64,000 bases of DNA, taken from the NCBI GenBank assembly GCA_024349245.1, contig JALDNG010000048.1, positions 4,266,501 to 4,330,500 on the forward strand. The letters run 5' to 3'. The notes below the pieces were generated by a model, which searched no databases, had not been told where the DNA came from, and worked only from the letters and a program-made list of their open reading frames with translations. The position numbers were made by a program, and so were the translations under genes. Shown in pieces: positions 12,301-24,340 of this stretch (its first letter is position 1; every line of letters begins with the position of its first letter). The stretch comes from Neodontobutis hainanensis (lineage: Eukaryota; Chordata; Actinopteri; Gobiiformes; Odontobutidae).

Positions 12301-14628
12301 CCTCAACCTACAAGTCGACACTTTGTAATGTTGGACAAGCCCAAAAGAACATCTCAGAGGAATGCCTCAAACTTTTATCCAGTTAGCTTTCAAAGCAGTA
12401 AAGCATGAGCAGAGTTCATACCCATAAGTATAAGTATTACCGACAACACTCAGGGCAAACTTCACAGCAGTGTCCACAGTGTTGTGATCCGTAACCTGGT
12501 CAACAATTCCGAGCTTCAGTGCCTCAGCGGCTGTCACATGACGACCTGTGGAAGACATTAAAGACATCAGCAGACTGCAGGAATGTGTTTTCAATCACTT
12601 ATGCCCTATACACATATACTTCTTTGATCTCAAAAGAAAGCCAAGTAATGTAAGGAATTTCTGATCATCTGTTAATATCATATCAAATGAGGAAAAACAG
12701 CAACAAAATCCTCATAAGCAGAGGCTCATCCTAAAAGTAAACACTGACCTCTGCTGGTCAGTAGAACAAACATTTATTGCAGCATATGTATACAGTACAG
12801 TGCTAATTGCAAACATATCTTGAGCAAAACACATTTTTGTTATGTCTAATAATTAACACAGTCTGCAAATATACTATACCGCTACTACTGCAATAAAATT
12901 GAGTAAATCAATAATAATTTATTATCGACACTCATAGTGACCAATGGTTATATTCAGGCTTGGTATTCTTTTACAAACTCATGAAGAGCTTTCGAAGGTC
13001 ACTCTGCCTCTGGTACCTGTGGTGATGAGGTCTAAGGCTGCTGGGACCCCAATGAGCCTTGGCAAACGCTGTGTTCCCCCTGCAGCTGGCAGCAAACCCA
13101 GGGTCACCTCTGGTAGACCTAATCTGGCCTGAAAATGCACACAGGCACAAACCTTGATGAATAAAAGGGCCTGTACAATGTGACACAATCAATTTTGGAA
13201 TACATTTTTATCACTATTAACATTCATACTAAAAAGCAACAACATTTTTAAATGTCTAGCGCTAACAAAGATGAACTTCTTTAATCTTGTGCTTTAGACA
13301 AAACATTAAATGTACCAGTGTCAGTCAGAAACTAATGCAGCCTGACACAATTTTGGAAAAACACTAATATGAAGAGACAGAGGCAAATCTGACGCGTGAA
13401 CTAACTTTGGAGTGTGCGATTCGATAATGACAGCCAAGTGCGAGCTCAAGGCCTCCACCCAAGGCACTTCCTTCGATGGCGGCCACCACCGGCTTCTTGG
13501 CAGCTTCTATCGCATGGATCATCGGCACCAGAGGAGGCCCGGAAATATTTCCGCCAAACTCTTTGATGTCTGCTCCTGTTACACACAATTATTATTAGTA
13601 TGTATTTACCATGTACTGTCATCACGACAACAATCAATGTGCAATAATATAACATTTATAATTCCTCCTGAGGTTCTTCTAAATCTTAAACAATAAATAA
13701 AGCCCAGAAATGTGTAATTATGCTTGTGCCTACCACCACAAAATATTCCATTCTGCCCACAGATGACCACACTCTTCACCTCCGAGTCACTGACAGCTCT
13801 CTGCACTGTGTCCACAATGCCCTGCCTAACTGCTGCACTGTTTCCAAAAAAACAAAAAAACAAACACGTTTGATTAAAAAGTGAAAAATTAAGTTAAAAA
13901 TACTTGAATTTCTACACAAGTACGAGCTTGTGCCACCGTAATGTGTGGTTAATACGCTGAGTGTGAAAACCATTCATTAAAAGGATTTTAAAAATGGGAG
14001 GCTCATATCAGGTAATATAGAGGTGAAGGAAATTGTGGACGTCTGTGCAAATTGTTAAATTAAGTACTGTGTAAGAGTCCAATAATATAGTATAGTTCTG
14101 TAAACAGGAGCATTTGTAATGGGATAGATTCAGTATGTAGTGTTGAAAAGAGCACTTAATGTTCTATCTGGAGGATTTATTAGGACAGTGCAATTAATAA
14201 AGGATTTAATAAAAGTATATTCAATTGTAGTTTTTTTTACAGAAATTATTACATGTATTTGCATTTATTCATCTGTAAATTAAAATAGCAACTTTAAAAA
14301 ATCTTCTAAAGAGTTAATGGATAAAGTTTCATTAGTAATTGTAAAATAAAGTTAACATCATGTCTGTAAAATCATAAAAGAGAAATTACAGGAACTAGAA
14401 GAATGTTCTATTGTTTGGTCAGGAAAAGGCAATTGGAAAAGGCCATTATGTAACTGTGGCTGAGGCAATAACGCTGGCCTTATTCTGTCCCTAATCCCTG
14501 TAGATTCAGCAGGAACCAAGTGAAGAAAGAGCAGCAGTTTTGATTTGGGCTCACCTGAGTGCGTTGACAGGTGGGTTTTGGAGAGTAATTACGCCAACAG
14601 ACCGCGAAACAAGAGTAAACTGCGCCAT
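8131..14628 (-). CDS. ehhadh: Peroxisomal bifunctional enzyme (enoyl-CoA hydratase / 3-hydroxyacyl-CoA dehydrogenase)
   Basis: The protein hydrates enoyl-CoA and oxidises the 3-hydroxyacyl-CoA with NAD+ in peroxisomal beta-oxidation, and has enoyl isomerase activity in known relatives. Coding exons in transcript order are 14628-14555, 13837-13734, 13575-13406, 13128-13017, 12545-12441, 10194-9853 and 9371-8131. All junctions are GT-AG and in phase, giving 715 residues against about 723 in human. The N-terminal crotonase domain carries GGGLELALG and GLPEVTLGLLP; by my count the catalytic acids are Glu103 and Glu123, the positions described for rat MFE1. The start at 14628 gives an N-terminus that aligns with human. 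Introns are otherwise plain; 10195-12440 (2.2 kb) holds nothing I recognise. The gene is complete, with no frameshift. It is divergent from tmem41a. Confidence 0.97.
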
Positions 14629-14661
14629 GTCGTCGATAAAGCACTTCTTTTTGGTACAAAG

Positions 14662-14674
14662 AGGACTTTGCCCC
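14662..14674 (-). promoter_or_regulatory. HNF4/DR1-like element upstream of ehhadh
   Basis: Read on the minus strand the site is GGGGCAAAGTCCT, a close match to the HNF4 motif containing CAAAGTCC and to a DR1 of nuclear-receptor half-sites. It lies about 35-45 bases upstream of the ehhadh ATG. Mammalian EHHADH is regulated by PPAR-alpha through DR1 elements, so the placement is plausible. No binding data are available here. Confidence 0.4.
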
Positions 14675-15320
14675 TAAACTGTACTTATTTGGAATTCACA
14701 TTACTATGGTCTTCTTCCTATTCATCAAAAATAGGACAATGTGGATCATTACCGCCACCTGTCGGAAACTGGCTGTAATCGTTCATGTTTCTATTTCTGC
14801 TTCTTTTTAACAACCAAAGAAACGTAGGGAGATAAGGGTTAATCTTTTAAGACGCAGAAATATTACCGCAAAACAGCAAAACATAGAAAGATTATTTTGT
14901 TTATAGTTTAATAACATACATCTTGCCATTAAGAGGTGTGCAAACAATAAATAGATAAGATAATGTGTCTTTGCCCAATGCATATTTGAGGCATAATAAG
15001 CTAGCAAGCAAATGTATACAAAAGAAAGCAGCGAATAACTAGCGCCAGTCTCTGGTACATGGTTATGATAGGTTCTTATACGTTGATAATGTTACATACA
15101 AACATACACAAACATTAAAATACACCAGCATTTATACATACATAACATGTTGAATGACAAATCAAACCAGCGGATTGATGGGGTCCTGGATAAACCCAAT
15201 GGCCAGAGGCCGTCTATATCATTTTGTACATATTACTAAAGGGCTTATTTTTGGGCCCCCCTCAGACCCTGAGGCCCGGGACTGTACTGGTTGCCCGTCC
15301 CCTATCAGCTGTCCTGTATA

Positions 15321-16140
15321 CAGTTGTTCTCATAAGTTTACACATGGGTGAAGCTATTTATTGTCAAACAACTGTGTTTAATCTTTTTAAATCATAATGA
15401 CAACAAAAACTACTTAAATGACCCTGATCAAAAGTTTACATACCCCAGTTCTAAATACTGTGTAGTGCCACCTTGTCTTTTGCAGTAGTTGTGGATGAGG
15501 GGCTTTATTTTCTCAGATGGTAAAGCCTCCAGTTCCTGTAAATTCTTGGGCTGTCTTGCATGAACTGCATGTTTGAGATCTCCTCAGAGTGGCTCAATGA
15601 TACTGAGGTCAGGAGACTGAGACCAGTCCTGAACCTTATCTTTATGCTGCTGTGGCCAGTGACAGGTCGACTTGGCCTCGTGCTTTGGATTGTCATCATG
15701 TTGGAACGTTTGTTGGTCTACCTGACCTTGGTTTGGTTTCGACAGAATCCCTCATTTTTAACATTGCTGGCTTCTCAGTTCCTTGGATATCTTTTTATAT
15801 CCCTTTCTTGTTTAAGACAGTTCAATTACTTTTTCCCATAAATCCTTTGACATTTCTTTTGCTTTTCCCATGACTCAGAATACAGACACATCAGTGCAGC
15901 ACTGGATGAAAGATACAAGGGTCGATCAGGAGCCCAGAAACTCACTGACCTTTTATACACACTGATTACAAGCAAACAAATCACAGGTGAGGATGGTTAC
16001 CTTTAGTAGCCTTTCAGACCAAAATCACCTGGGTATGTAAACTTTAGATCAAGGTCATTTGGACCTTGATCTAAAGTCCAAATGACCTTGAATCCAAATG
16101 ACTCTTTTTAAATCATGTCATCAGGATTTAAAAAGAGTAG
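15321..16140 (-). mobile_element. Tc1/mariner-like remnant (copy A), internally deleted
   Basis: The left end carries 'cagttgttctcataagtttacac', matching the terminal repeats of copies at 26411 and 36201. The internal repeat 'aaatgaccctgatcaaaag' is present near 15418. Minus-strand reading from about 15871 gives the Tc1 transposase start region (MGKAKE-type); the rest is disrupted by stops and a large deletion. The right end is rearranged into palindromes (16041-16138). No functional transposase remains. Confidence 0.8.
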
Positions 16141-16531
16141 AAGAAGAAAGAAAAATGATTTGACCTTTTGATCGGATGTGACGACACTGCAGCGGGTTTC
16201 TTCCGCATAGAGTCTTCAGTTGGGGGAGATTTCAAACGCTCTCTTATTTTAGCTTTTGCTGAGCTATCCCATAACCTGAGCTGAAGGAGTTATAGCAACT
16301 ATTAACAGAAGAAAACATTTTAGGTAAACATTTTGGGACATTTTAAAAACCATTTACTTGACCTTTGATGATTACCATACGACCGTTACATGTTTCTAAC
16401 TGAAGCGTTCAATCTTCCCCAAATAAAGACTATCCGCTCGTTCCGTCGTCAATGGTTCCGCCCCGCGCTCAGTCTGACTCTGACAACGGAGAGAGGTGAA
16501 GAAACACCTTGCTGGTTACAAAGTTGGGAAT

Positions 16532-19500
16532 ATGCGCTCACTTGTCGGGCTTATAGCTATAATTGCTATAGCCACTTTGTATCTGTATTTCTTGTCTCAG
16601 TATCTTCCCGCGGGACCCCGACGGCGTCCCTCTGCCGAAGCTGAGCATGTGGAGTCAGAGACAGAGTTCCAGCAGCAGCCTGCGGACGAACCGAACAGGT
16701 TATTGTGTTGTTAGCTAAAGCTAGTTAGCCAGGGGAAAGCATTTCACTTCAAATACTTCTGTAAAACCATGTCTAGATTTGATTCATGAATTAGAAAGAC
16801 ATACCTTTTATGGCCGTCAAAATTGGACGAATGTCATTGCTGTAACGTTAGAGCCCAGTAGATCTTGTTGCTTGAAGTTTATTTTGACTTATATTAGGTA
16901 ATGCTAACATAATTAACAGCAAGGGTGTTTTAGTAGAAATATATTGCAGTAAACTTAAAAGGGATAAGACTTTTCATAGATAACACAGGTAATAAAATAT
17001 CTTTTTTTAGTTGCTCTTCACTGATTCTTGTGAAGATCTAGTTATATTATAGTATACGTCTGAGTAACTACACTATATTAAAAGCAGGTTTTGTTTTTAT
17101 GAAAATCATAGTTTTTCTCTGACACATGAATGTATTAAACACTGATATTATTGTGAAAGTCTGATAAGTAAAGTATTTGGTGTCTAAATCTGTTTACACT
17201 CCCACAGGTTGAAGTTCCCATCAGACCTGGAGGAGCTAAGGGAACTCGCCGAGCTGCTGCAGTTCTACAAGACGGAGCACACTGGATACGTCCTGCTCCT
17301 CTTCTGCAGCGCATATCTCTACAAACAGTCCTTCGCCATTCCTGGGTCCTCATTACTGGTGAGCTAAGAATAGGTTCACGTGTCTTCCTTTTTATTGGTG
17401 CTAATACACAGCAAATACAGAACAATACAAGTGTAAAACAACACTCCTGATCTTCCCGAATAAATATTATCTGCTTCATTATATTTTGGCAACAACATTG
17501 ACTTAAACATAGACTGGCTTTGAGAGTAGCAATACATCTTTTAAATGTTCAGCTGAAACAGACAGATTTTTTAGACTTTGTCTGCAAATTGTTCCTTATA
17601 CCACATTTATCACATAGACGTATAGATAGCAAGCACCCCACCCCCACTGACTTAATACAATTTACCTATGTGTGTTGATTGTGCAATTCTATTACTTGTC
17701 TCGACACTGCTGATATGTATTAACACCGGCCTTGCCACTGTCTTGTCATTGTACAGAACATTCTTGCGGGGGCTATATTTGGACTCTATGAAGGCCTGTT
17801 TCTCGCCTGCCTGCTCACTACACTGGGCTCCACTCTATGTTACCTCCTGTCCCAAGCTTTTGGAAAACGCTATATTGCTAACTTCTTCCCTGACAAAGTG
17901 TCCGTGCTACAAAGGAAGGTATGCAGGAGAAAGTATTTTAGTGCTGATGGAAACTGTGTCAAGAAGTGTCAGAATCTTGTTATAAGGGCCCTGTACTACA
18001 AAGCTAGCTGAACCGACCCCGGAATAGGAATCCTTCCTAGTTAGACAAAACCTAACACTCCTGGTCTTGGATAAGTGGTATCACAAAGCAGGTTATCAAC
18101 TCCAAGGCAGGCAGAGTTGGCACTAAACGACGAATCCCAGAAAAATGTGGGAGAGCGTTAACATGAGGAAAAATACAAAAGTAGGCTACACTAAACTCCT
18201 GCAAAACAAACAACACCAGAGACTGAATAAACAGCATATATGCAGAAAGACCTAAAGACTAACAACAAAAGAAATATGAAGTCTATGTTTTAAATGCTGC
18301 ATAAATATCACAGTCTGTTAATCTCAGCATAACTAACAATAAAACCCATTGTGAGCATAATGTTATTCGGGCGTTTAAACAAAGTAAACTAAGTTACAAC
18401 ATGACGTGACTTTACAGTGTCGTTAGATTGCTGTATGTTTGTGTTCCAGTGAGCCAGCTCTTGTGCAGAAACTTATTTTTTCTGTCTCTGCACTGCGTCT
18501 TCCCACCTCCTTGACACTGGCAGCTCGTTTCTGATTGGTCAGTGACCTGTGTTTACTATCGTCTATCTGCAACTTAAACAGCTCCAGAGCAGGTTAGCAT
18601 TTCAACCTAAGTTACCATGATGACCTACCTCAACAGAAAGTGAATCGGCTTTGTGATACCGAAAACCCGGGGTTAACCCTAAACTTACCTCGCTACCCTC
18701 CTAATCCAGTTTTGTAGTTCAGGGCCATGGTTTTTTGCATTTCTGATTTGGCTGCATGCTACAAATCTTGTCAAAGAGACTTGGTTACTTCACTCAACCA
18801 GTTTTGAGAAACTGTGTCTTGCTCAATAGCTATCAGCAACTGTTAACAAGTCACTCTCCTCGTTTCAGGTGGAGGACAATCAGGACTGTCTCTTCTTCTT
18901 CCTGCTCTTCCTGAGGTTTTTTCCCATTACACCCAATTGGTTTCTGAACATGTCCGCTCCCATTGTCAACATCCCCATCACCTTCTTCTTTGGCTCTGTC
19001 TTCATCGGTAAGCCTACTGAAATAATTATGTTTTTCTGTGTTTTCCTACAGCATCTGAAGCTTTGTTAGGTAATCCTATTATAGATTGTTCTGCATTATA
19101 TAACCCCACCCACATGCAGGTCCCCTGAGAGACGTCCCAGTAAGTTCGTAATTGTAGGAGGACAACAACAATCTGCTCCTACTGTTGTTTTCTGTTTGTG
19201 TCTCCTTTAATACACCACTGAGTTCAATATACTCGTATATTAATTTGACTTTTAGTAAGGATTGGAAATAAATTAGACATTTTAGCCACATTTGGATATA
19301 CATGTTACACCCCTAATTATCAGGCACCATGTTTGTGCAGGAAGTTTATATTCATTCTTACTTCAAGCTAAGGAGGCAGCTGAAACTTTAGCAACCACAA
19401 GTAAACCTGCATTTTAAGCGCTACTAGGACAATACAGCACTCTTCTCAACTATCTCTGGACAGGCTTATTTTTAGCTCGGCAACTGGAGCATATCTGCAG

Positions 19501-19866
19501 TGTAATGTCTAGGCTCAGATGAATAAGAAATATCGAAGTGCTGACCTCTTGTCTTCATCCCAAAGTTAATACAAAGTTAATACAATAGTTCAAACAATTG
19601 CAATAAAAACAATTCGTCACAGGTTTGTTCTGTGTGTTGCTCTCCAAGGCCTCTTGCCGTACAACTTCATCTGCGTCCAAACAGGCGTCATGCTGTCCGA
19701 GCTGACATCGCTGGATGACCTGTTTTCCAGGGAGCGGCTCCTCCAGCTCCTGGCCATTGCCTGTGTGGCTCTGCTGCCCGGAGCTCTCATCCGACACTTT
19801 AGCCAGAGGCGGCTCAAACCAGAAGCCCTGACTCAGAACGGACTCGAAGATAAGAAAGTCAAGTAA
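16532..19866 (+). CDS. tmem41a: Transmembrane protein 41A (VTT/DedA family)
   Basis: This is a multi-pass membrane protein of the VTT (SNARE-associated/DedA) family, related to the ER lipid scramblase TMEM41B; the exact activity of TMEM41A is less clear. Exons are 16532-16698, 17208-17358, 17757-17918, 18869-19007 and 19649-19866, all GT-AG and in phase, giving 278 residues (human 264). The start at 16532 (MRSLVGL) aligns with the human N-terminus; an in-frame ATG at 16496 would add 12 residues without similarity. Residues 3-22 form the first membrane segment. FPSDLEELRELAELL and SFAIPGSSLL lead into the VTT core with RFFPITPNWFLN (from Arg176), NIPITFFFGSVFIG and LLPYNFICVQTG. The C-terminus is KKVK, a dilysine ER-retrieval form. 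It is complete. Introns hold nothing I recognise. Confidence 0.96.
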
Positions 19867-20022
19867 ATTCAGTCCGACAAGCACTTTCAAATGTGTGTAT
19901 ATATTATTTTTTTTTATAAACAACTCTCTAGAAAAATTTTATGTGGAAGGTTTCATTCAGAATGTTTTACTTTTTGGGGAGAAAAAAGAAGTGACAGTGT
20001 TTTTGTAAGTTTTAAAAAGAGA

Positions 20023-20028
20023 ATTAAA
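20023..20028 (+). terminator. tmem41a proximal polyadenylation signal (ATTAAA)
   Basis: ATTAAA lies about 157 bases after the tmem41a stop and is followed by a GU-rich stretch near 20047-20055. It would give a short 3' UTR. Confidence 0.4.
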
Positions 20029-21120
20029 TGTATTTTTATGTACAAATGTTGGTTTTGATTTAGAACCAACGTGTTAAGCCAAGACAAAGTATACAGTATG
20101 TGTGTGTATATATGTGTGTGGTAGTGGCTGTAGTGACAAACATGTAATAATCTTTTGTTAATCTAAAGTTTTGATTGTGCTTTGATGTGGAAAAACTTGT
20201 GTTCAAAGTGCCTGTCGCTAATCAATGGACTTTCTACTTCTACCTCCAGCTCGACCAAGCGGCACTTCTCACGCGCAACATTTTAAAGTTTAGTTCTGTT
20301 TTTTAATTTTTTTTTTTTAAGTACGGTTGTATGAGGTACAGTCCATTGCTTATACAGCATATTAGACAGTGGTATTTAGGGAACTTATTTGAAGTGCTCA
20401 AATTTAAGGCCAACCATTTGCTTTAATAATAGTGAAACCAAAATGAACAACATAAGAAAGTATTTGTTTTAGTTTAAACTCGCTGGTGTGAAGATGCTAT
20501 TCATGGGTTTCACGTGATGGAAAACTAAGACTGTTTCCAATACAATTCAAAACATCGCTGTTTTTTCCTTTTTAAATAGTCAAAAATCCTCAATGGCATC
20601 CATAACAGGAAAAAGTCATGTGACTGTAACCCATGAATAGGACCCAACCCAAGTAAACAGTAAAAATCTAGCATTAAAAGTTTGCTCTTTGAAGTTATAC
20701 ATTTGCTGCTAGTTATGTCTTAAACCTCATACAACTCCAGTGTCTGTATTTGATCTGTGACTATATTTTTGTTTTGTTTTCTTTAATAATCATCTTTTGC
20801 TGTTTTATGTCAGATTTTGATACTTTATAGGGTAAATGTATTGTTCGAGCAGAATGGACTCTGATAAAGCAGGACCAGTTCTTATGTGTTTGTGGTATTC
20901 TTGTGCTTGTCCTTATGTCCATCCAGCTAGGTTCTTGTGAATGTGACGATGATTTCTGAGCCTTAATTACAAGATATATGTGGGTATTTTGTTGAACATT
21001 ACACTAGCCGTCATTTGAGTTGCATTTATACGTGTGATACAACACACACTAGGGCTGTGAAATTTGTGGTATGTGATATCACAAATGGTGTAACACCTTC
21101 AGAGGTGAAAATATTGAAAT

Positions 21121-21126
21121 AATAAA
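21121..21126 (+). terminator. tmem41a distal polyadenylation signal (AATAAA)
   Basis: This canonical AATAAA is 1.25 kb past the tmem41a stop. It sits about 30 bases from the opposite-strand AATAAA assigned to igf2bp2, so the two genes may end tail to tail here. Confidence 0.4.
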
Positions 21127-21154
21127 ACAACAAAAATGTTTCTTTCAAATAGTC

Positions 21155-21160
21155 TTTATT
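21155..21160 (-). terminator. igf2bp2 candidate distal polyadenylation signal
   Basis: TTTATT on the plus strand reads AATAAA on the minus strand. Using it would give igf2bp2 a 3' UTR of about 4.9 kb, in line with the long UTRs of this family. Other AATAAA-type hexamers exist nearer the stop, so shorter forms are possible. Confidence 0.4.
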
Positions 21161-24017
21161 GCTCAGATCCAGGTTGCTCAGCAATACAGTTCACTCACAA
21201 CTCAAAACAACAGCGAGGCCCCGTCGCCGGAAAGGCATCGATCTTTGACACGTTATAAAAAACAGATCGGATGCATTAACGGCAGATGGCCACCGATTAC
21301 CTTGAGGTGTTTGGGACTTTGTGACTCATGGGAAATGTAGGATTTGAGGGCTGAGACCATAGACTATATTATCCTCATCAGTAATAACACATCTATGGCT
21401 GTGACCTACTGAGGAAACAGAAGCAATCTCCCAAATGGTGTAACGCAGTTATTAAAGATGGATCTGTTTGACTGAAAATCTAGTGCTGAAGGGAACAGAC
21501 AGTACAACAGTCTCATGCAATGCTTTGTGTTCTCAAGATAAATCAAAAACACTGCCGTGGTTCTGCATACATCTAACCAGACTTTACAAATCCCTTCTCG
21601 GCCAAGTCTATATAATTGTCAAATGTTACCCACTTTTCCTGTTCTCGCAGTCCTAAAGCGAAACAGATAGAACAGGATACTTCTTCTACCATTCCACTTG
21701 TCAAACATGTATCTACTTTGCATCACAAGTTAATATTTCTTGCCTTTCCTATCCCCAAAATCTGCTAGGTGATTTTTAAAAACCGCTAGTATTGGTAGTG
21801 ATCTAACAGGAATGAATATTCAAGCAAAAGAATCCCAGCTACTTTCTTCAGACTATGGTAGATTATTAAATGAAGAGAAAACCAGATTAACAGAACAAAA
21901 CGAAAAAAAATAAAAGAATAAGCCTAAACTATCCAACCACCGTGTGATATTATGACTAACAACACTGTACATTCTCAGTGATGTGTGAAACTGTGGTGTG
22001 GTTTTTCTGAATATTAATGCCTAGCAACACCCCACAAAAACTAAGAAACACCAAATCCTCGGAAGTAAAAACAAAAAGGTTATATTATCAGAGAAGATCA
22101 TAGAAGTTATGCCTCAGAGTTTGGCAATTGTGTCCGGCAAAACTTTGTGTGTGTCCTCTAAGGAGAAAAAAAAGGAAAAAAAAAAGGATTAGTCTGAACA
22201 AATCCAGTGCGGCTCCATGAAACATGCAGAGCAAAGTCATGCGTTGGAGCACGAGCACCTTACTGCATGTCAATGATAGATCAGTCCGGTTTGGTGAGCT
22301 AACGTCAGAATGAGGTACGGTTCTGGCTGTGGGGAGGCCTGTTGAAAAGACCTCAGGCATTTTGTGAGATTAGACCTTGGTATTTGTTATTTCAGCTTAT
22401 GTGTGTTCATTGGGACGACGGAAAAAGAAATTCCACCTCATCTGAAAAAAATAATAAAAAATCGCCCTTCAAAGAATTTACGCCAACTTTCACTGTTATT
22501 ATTTTAATCGTTTTAATAACTAGCATTGGATTTCCGAGAGGTAATTTTGAAATGTACAGCACAAAAGAAATAAAACAAAATCTAGGTTGAATGGTGAGGA
22601 AGGCTTTTCGAGGTCTAGTTTGCCTCTAAATGACTCCCACCATGTCTCCCACAACGCAAGCGCTAAGTGTTAACTACAGAGAGACGATGCATTAACCGGA
22701 CGTGTGACTATTGTACATGTTTACAGATATACAGTTTCCTTGTACACAGTGACATTGTTCAAAGAGTTGTATTGTTTTTTTTTTTGTTTTTGTTTTTATA
22801 CATTCTACACAGACAAATAAGATTTTATGCCATTTTGTCCAAAAGTCTTGTCAGTGTATTTTTGCAGCTTCGTCAAAAATCAACCCCAGAGTAGCTATGC
22901 GGTTCAGCTTTTATCAAATAGAGCTGGCAAGAATGAGGGGAGATTACAAAAGAATTCACAAGATTTTTAAGTGTTTAGTAAAAAGTCTTGGAAAAACCTG
23001 GAGGTACATTTGGGAAAAACAGGAGGTACAGTTGTAAGGTTTCTGTTACTATTAAAGGAGAAGTAAGTGAGAGGTTTTTGTTAAAATAAGGTTTAATAGC
23101 TCTATATTTTAACCTTAGCCATCACAAAAAAAGTCCCCATTATCCAATCGGAACAAGAGCTTTGTAAATAGTCTGCATGTTCACTGGGTTTCAACAATGG
23201 CAGACAAGACGAGAATGAGCCTAGCTATCTAGCTCAGATATGACAACGTGAAAAGATTTAGTTTTGTTTTGGAGATGTTTTAACTCTAGCAAAATGGAAA
23301 TTTGAATTGTTGCATTCTGGTACCTGCTACGTTGTCACATATACAGTGAATAAGCTATTGTCAGATACTGATCTCCCAGCTAGTGCTAGAAAGCTATTGG
23401 CTGATAATATATAATTAGAATTAGATGTATAAATCTACAAAAAGCTCTTCAGAATTTATTTGGCTTGCTAATGCCAGTTTTAGGAGGGGACTGTAATTCT
23501 CCAATTTTTGTCAATCATGACAATCTGTTAACAACATTAACTTTGTTTTTGAATAGAATAAAATAGTTAAAGAAGTTCCTCTCTGTGATGTTACGGCTAG
23601 CACTATTAATAAACACTAGCCAAAATGTGTCACTTACTTCTCCTTTAAATGATTGATATCTTTGTGAAATCAGTACACAACATCCACATTCAGAACCACT
23701 TCGGGCAGGTATGTACCCCTTAGATCCTGCTGTTCCTTCTCATAAAACTGATTTGTAAATCCTTTGTGTGATTAAGAGGTTGTCTGGTGTCCAGGCAGAG
23801 ACAGTCCAACAGAGCTAACTACGCTTGACAAAGTTCACTAGTTGGCTGGACCTGAAGAGTTTAGAGATTACTGTAGATCTTTCTCTTGTAGATCTTTTTT
23901 GTTTATTTTTTTCAATAAAAAAGAAAAAAATTAAAAACGCTTAAAATGATCAGTTAACAAGGCATACAAAATGTGGAAAAGGGGAAATGAAAGATTGGAC
24001 TGAGGTACCCTGAAGCC

Positions 24018-24025
24018 TGAGGTAG
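24018..24025 (-). promoter_or_regulatory. let-7 8-mer seed match in igf2bp2 3' UTR
   Basis: TGAGGTAG on the plus strand gives CTACCTCA in the igf2bp2 transcript, an exact 8-mer target for let-7/miR-98. IGF2BP family mRNAs, including IGF2BP2, are known let-7 targets. It is the only exact 8-mer I found in this UTR. Confidence 0.55.
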
Positions 24026-24294
24026 ATCACAATACTGACATGCGCACTGTTCACATCCCGACCAAAGTTAACACGCTGGTCACTTCACTGTTCTCCTATT
24101 TTTTCAGGTTTTATTATTATATTATTATTATTCATAGTCTTCTAGTTTTCAAGAAAATAAACACTTCCCTTCAAAATAATATGGCAGTGTCCCACTGAGG
24201 AAAAAGAAAAGGACTTTGTTTTCTTTTTTGTTTCTTATCAATAGCTCTCATCACAAAATAGGAAAAAATAGATTCATAAATATTACTCTCTTTT

Positions 24295-24340
24295 TTTTAT
24301 ATATATACACACACAAGCACACACATACGCACACACACCT
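24295..24340. repeat. TA/CA microsatellite
   Basis: A T-run passes into TATATATA and then interrupted CACACA units (for example 'cacacacaagcacacacata'). Confidence 0.85.

Larger units (their letters stand above)
14629..16531. other. Head-to-head spacer between ehhadh and tmem41a
   Basis: This 1.9 kb spacer separates two divergent start codons. It contains the DR1-like site near ehhadh, a Tc1 remnant (15321-16140), and a GC-richer stretch next to tmem41a (16431-16500, with 'ggttccgccccgcgctcag'). A GC-rich block at 15240-15310 looks like another decayed repeat but could not be named. Confidence 0.6.

Noticed and set aside
12740..12765. 'acctctgctggtcag' CTCF-like or B-box-like word
   Set aside because: The match is partial and short, and looks like a fragment of a decayed repeat.
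16496..16531. Upstream in-frame ATG for tmem41a
   Set aside because: The extra 12 residues do not match the family; the ATG at 16532 aligns with the human start.
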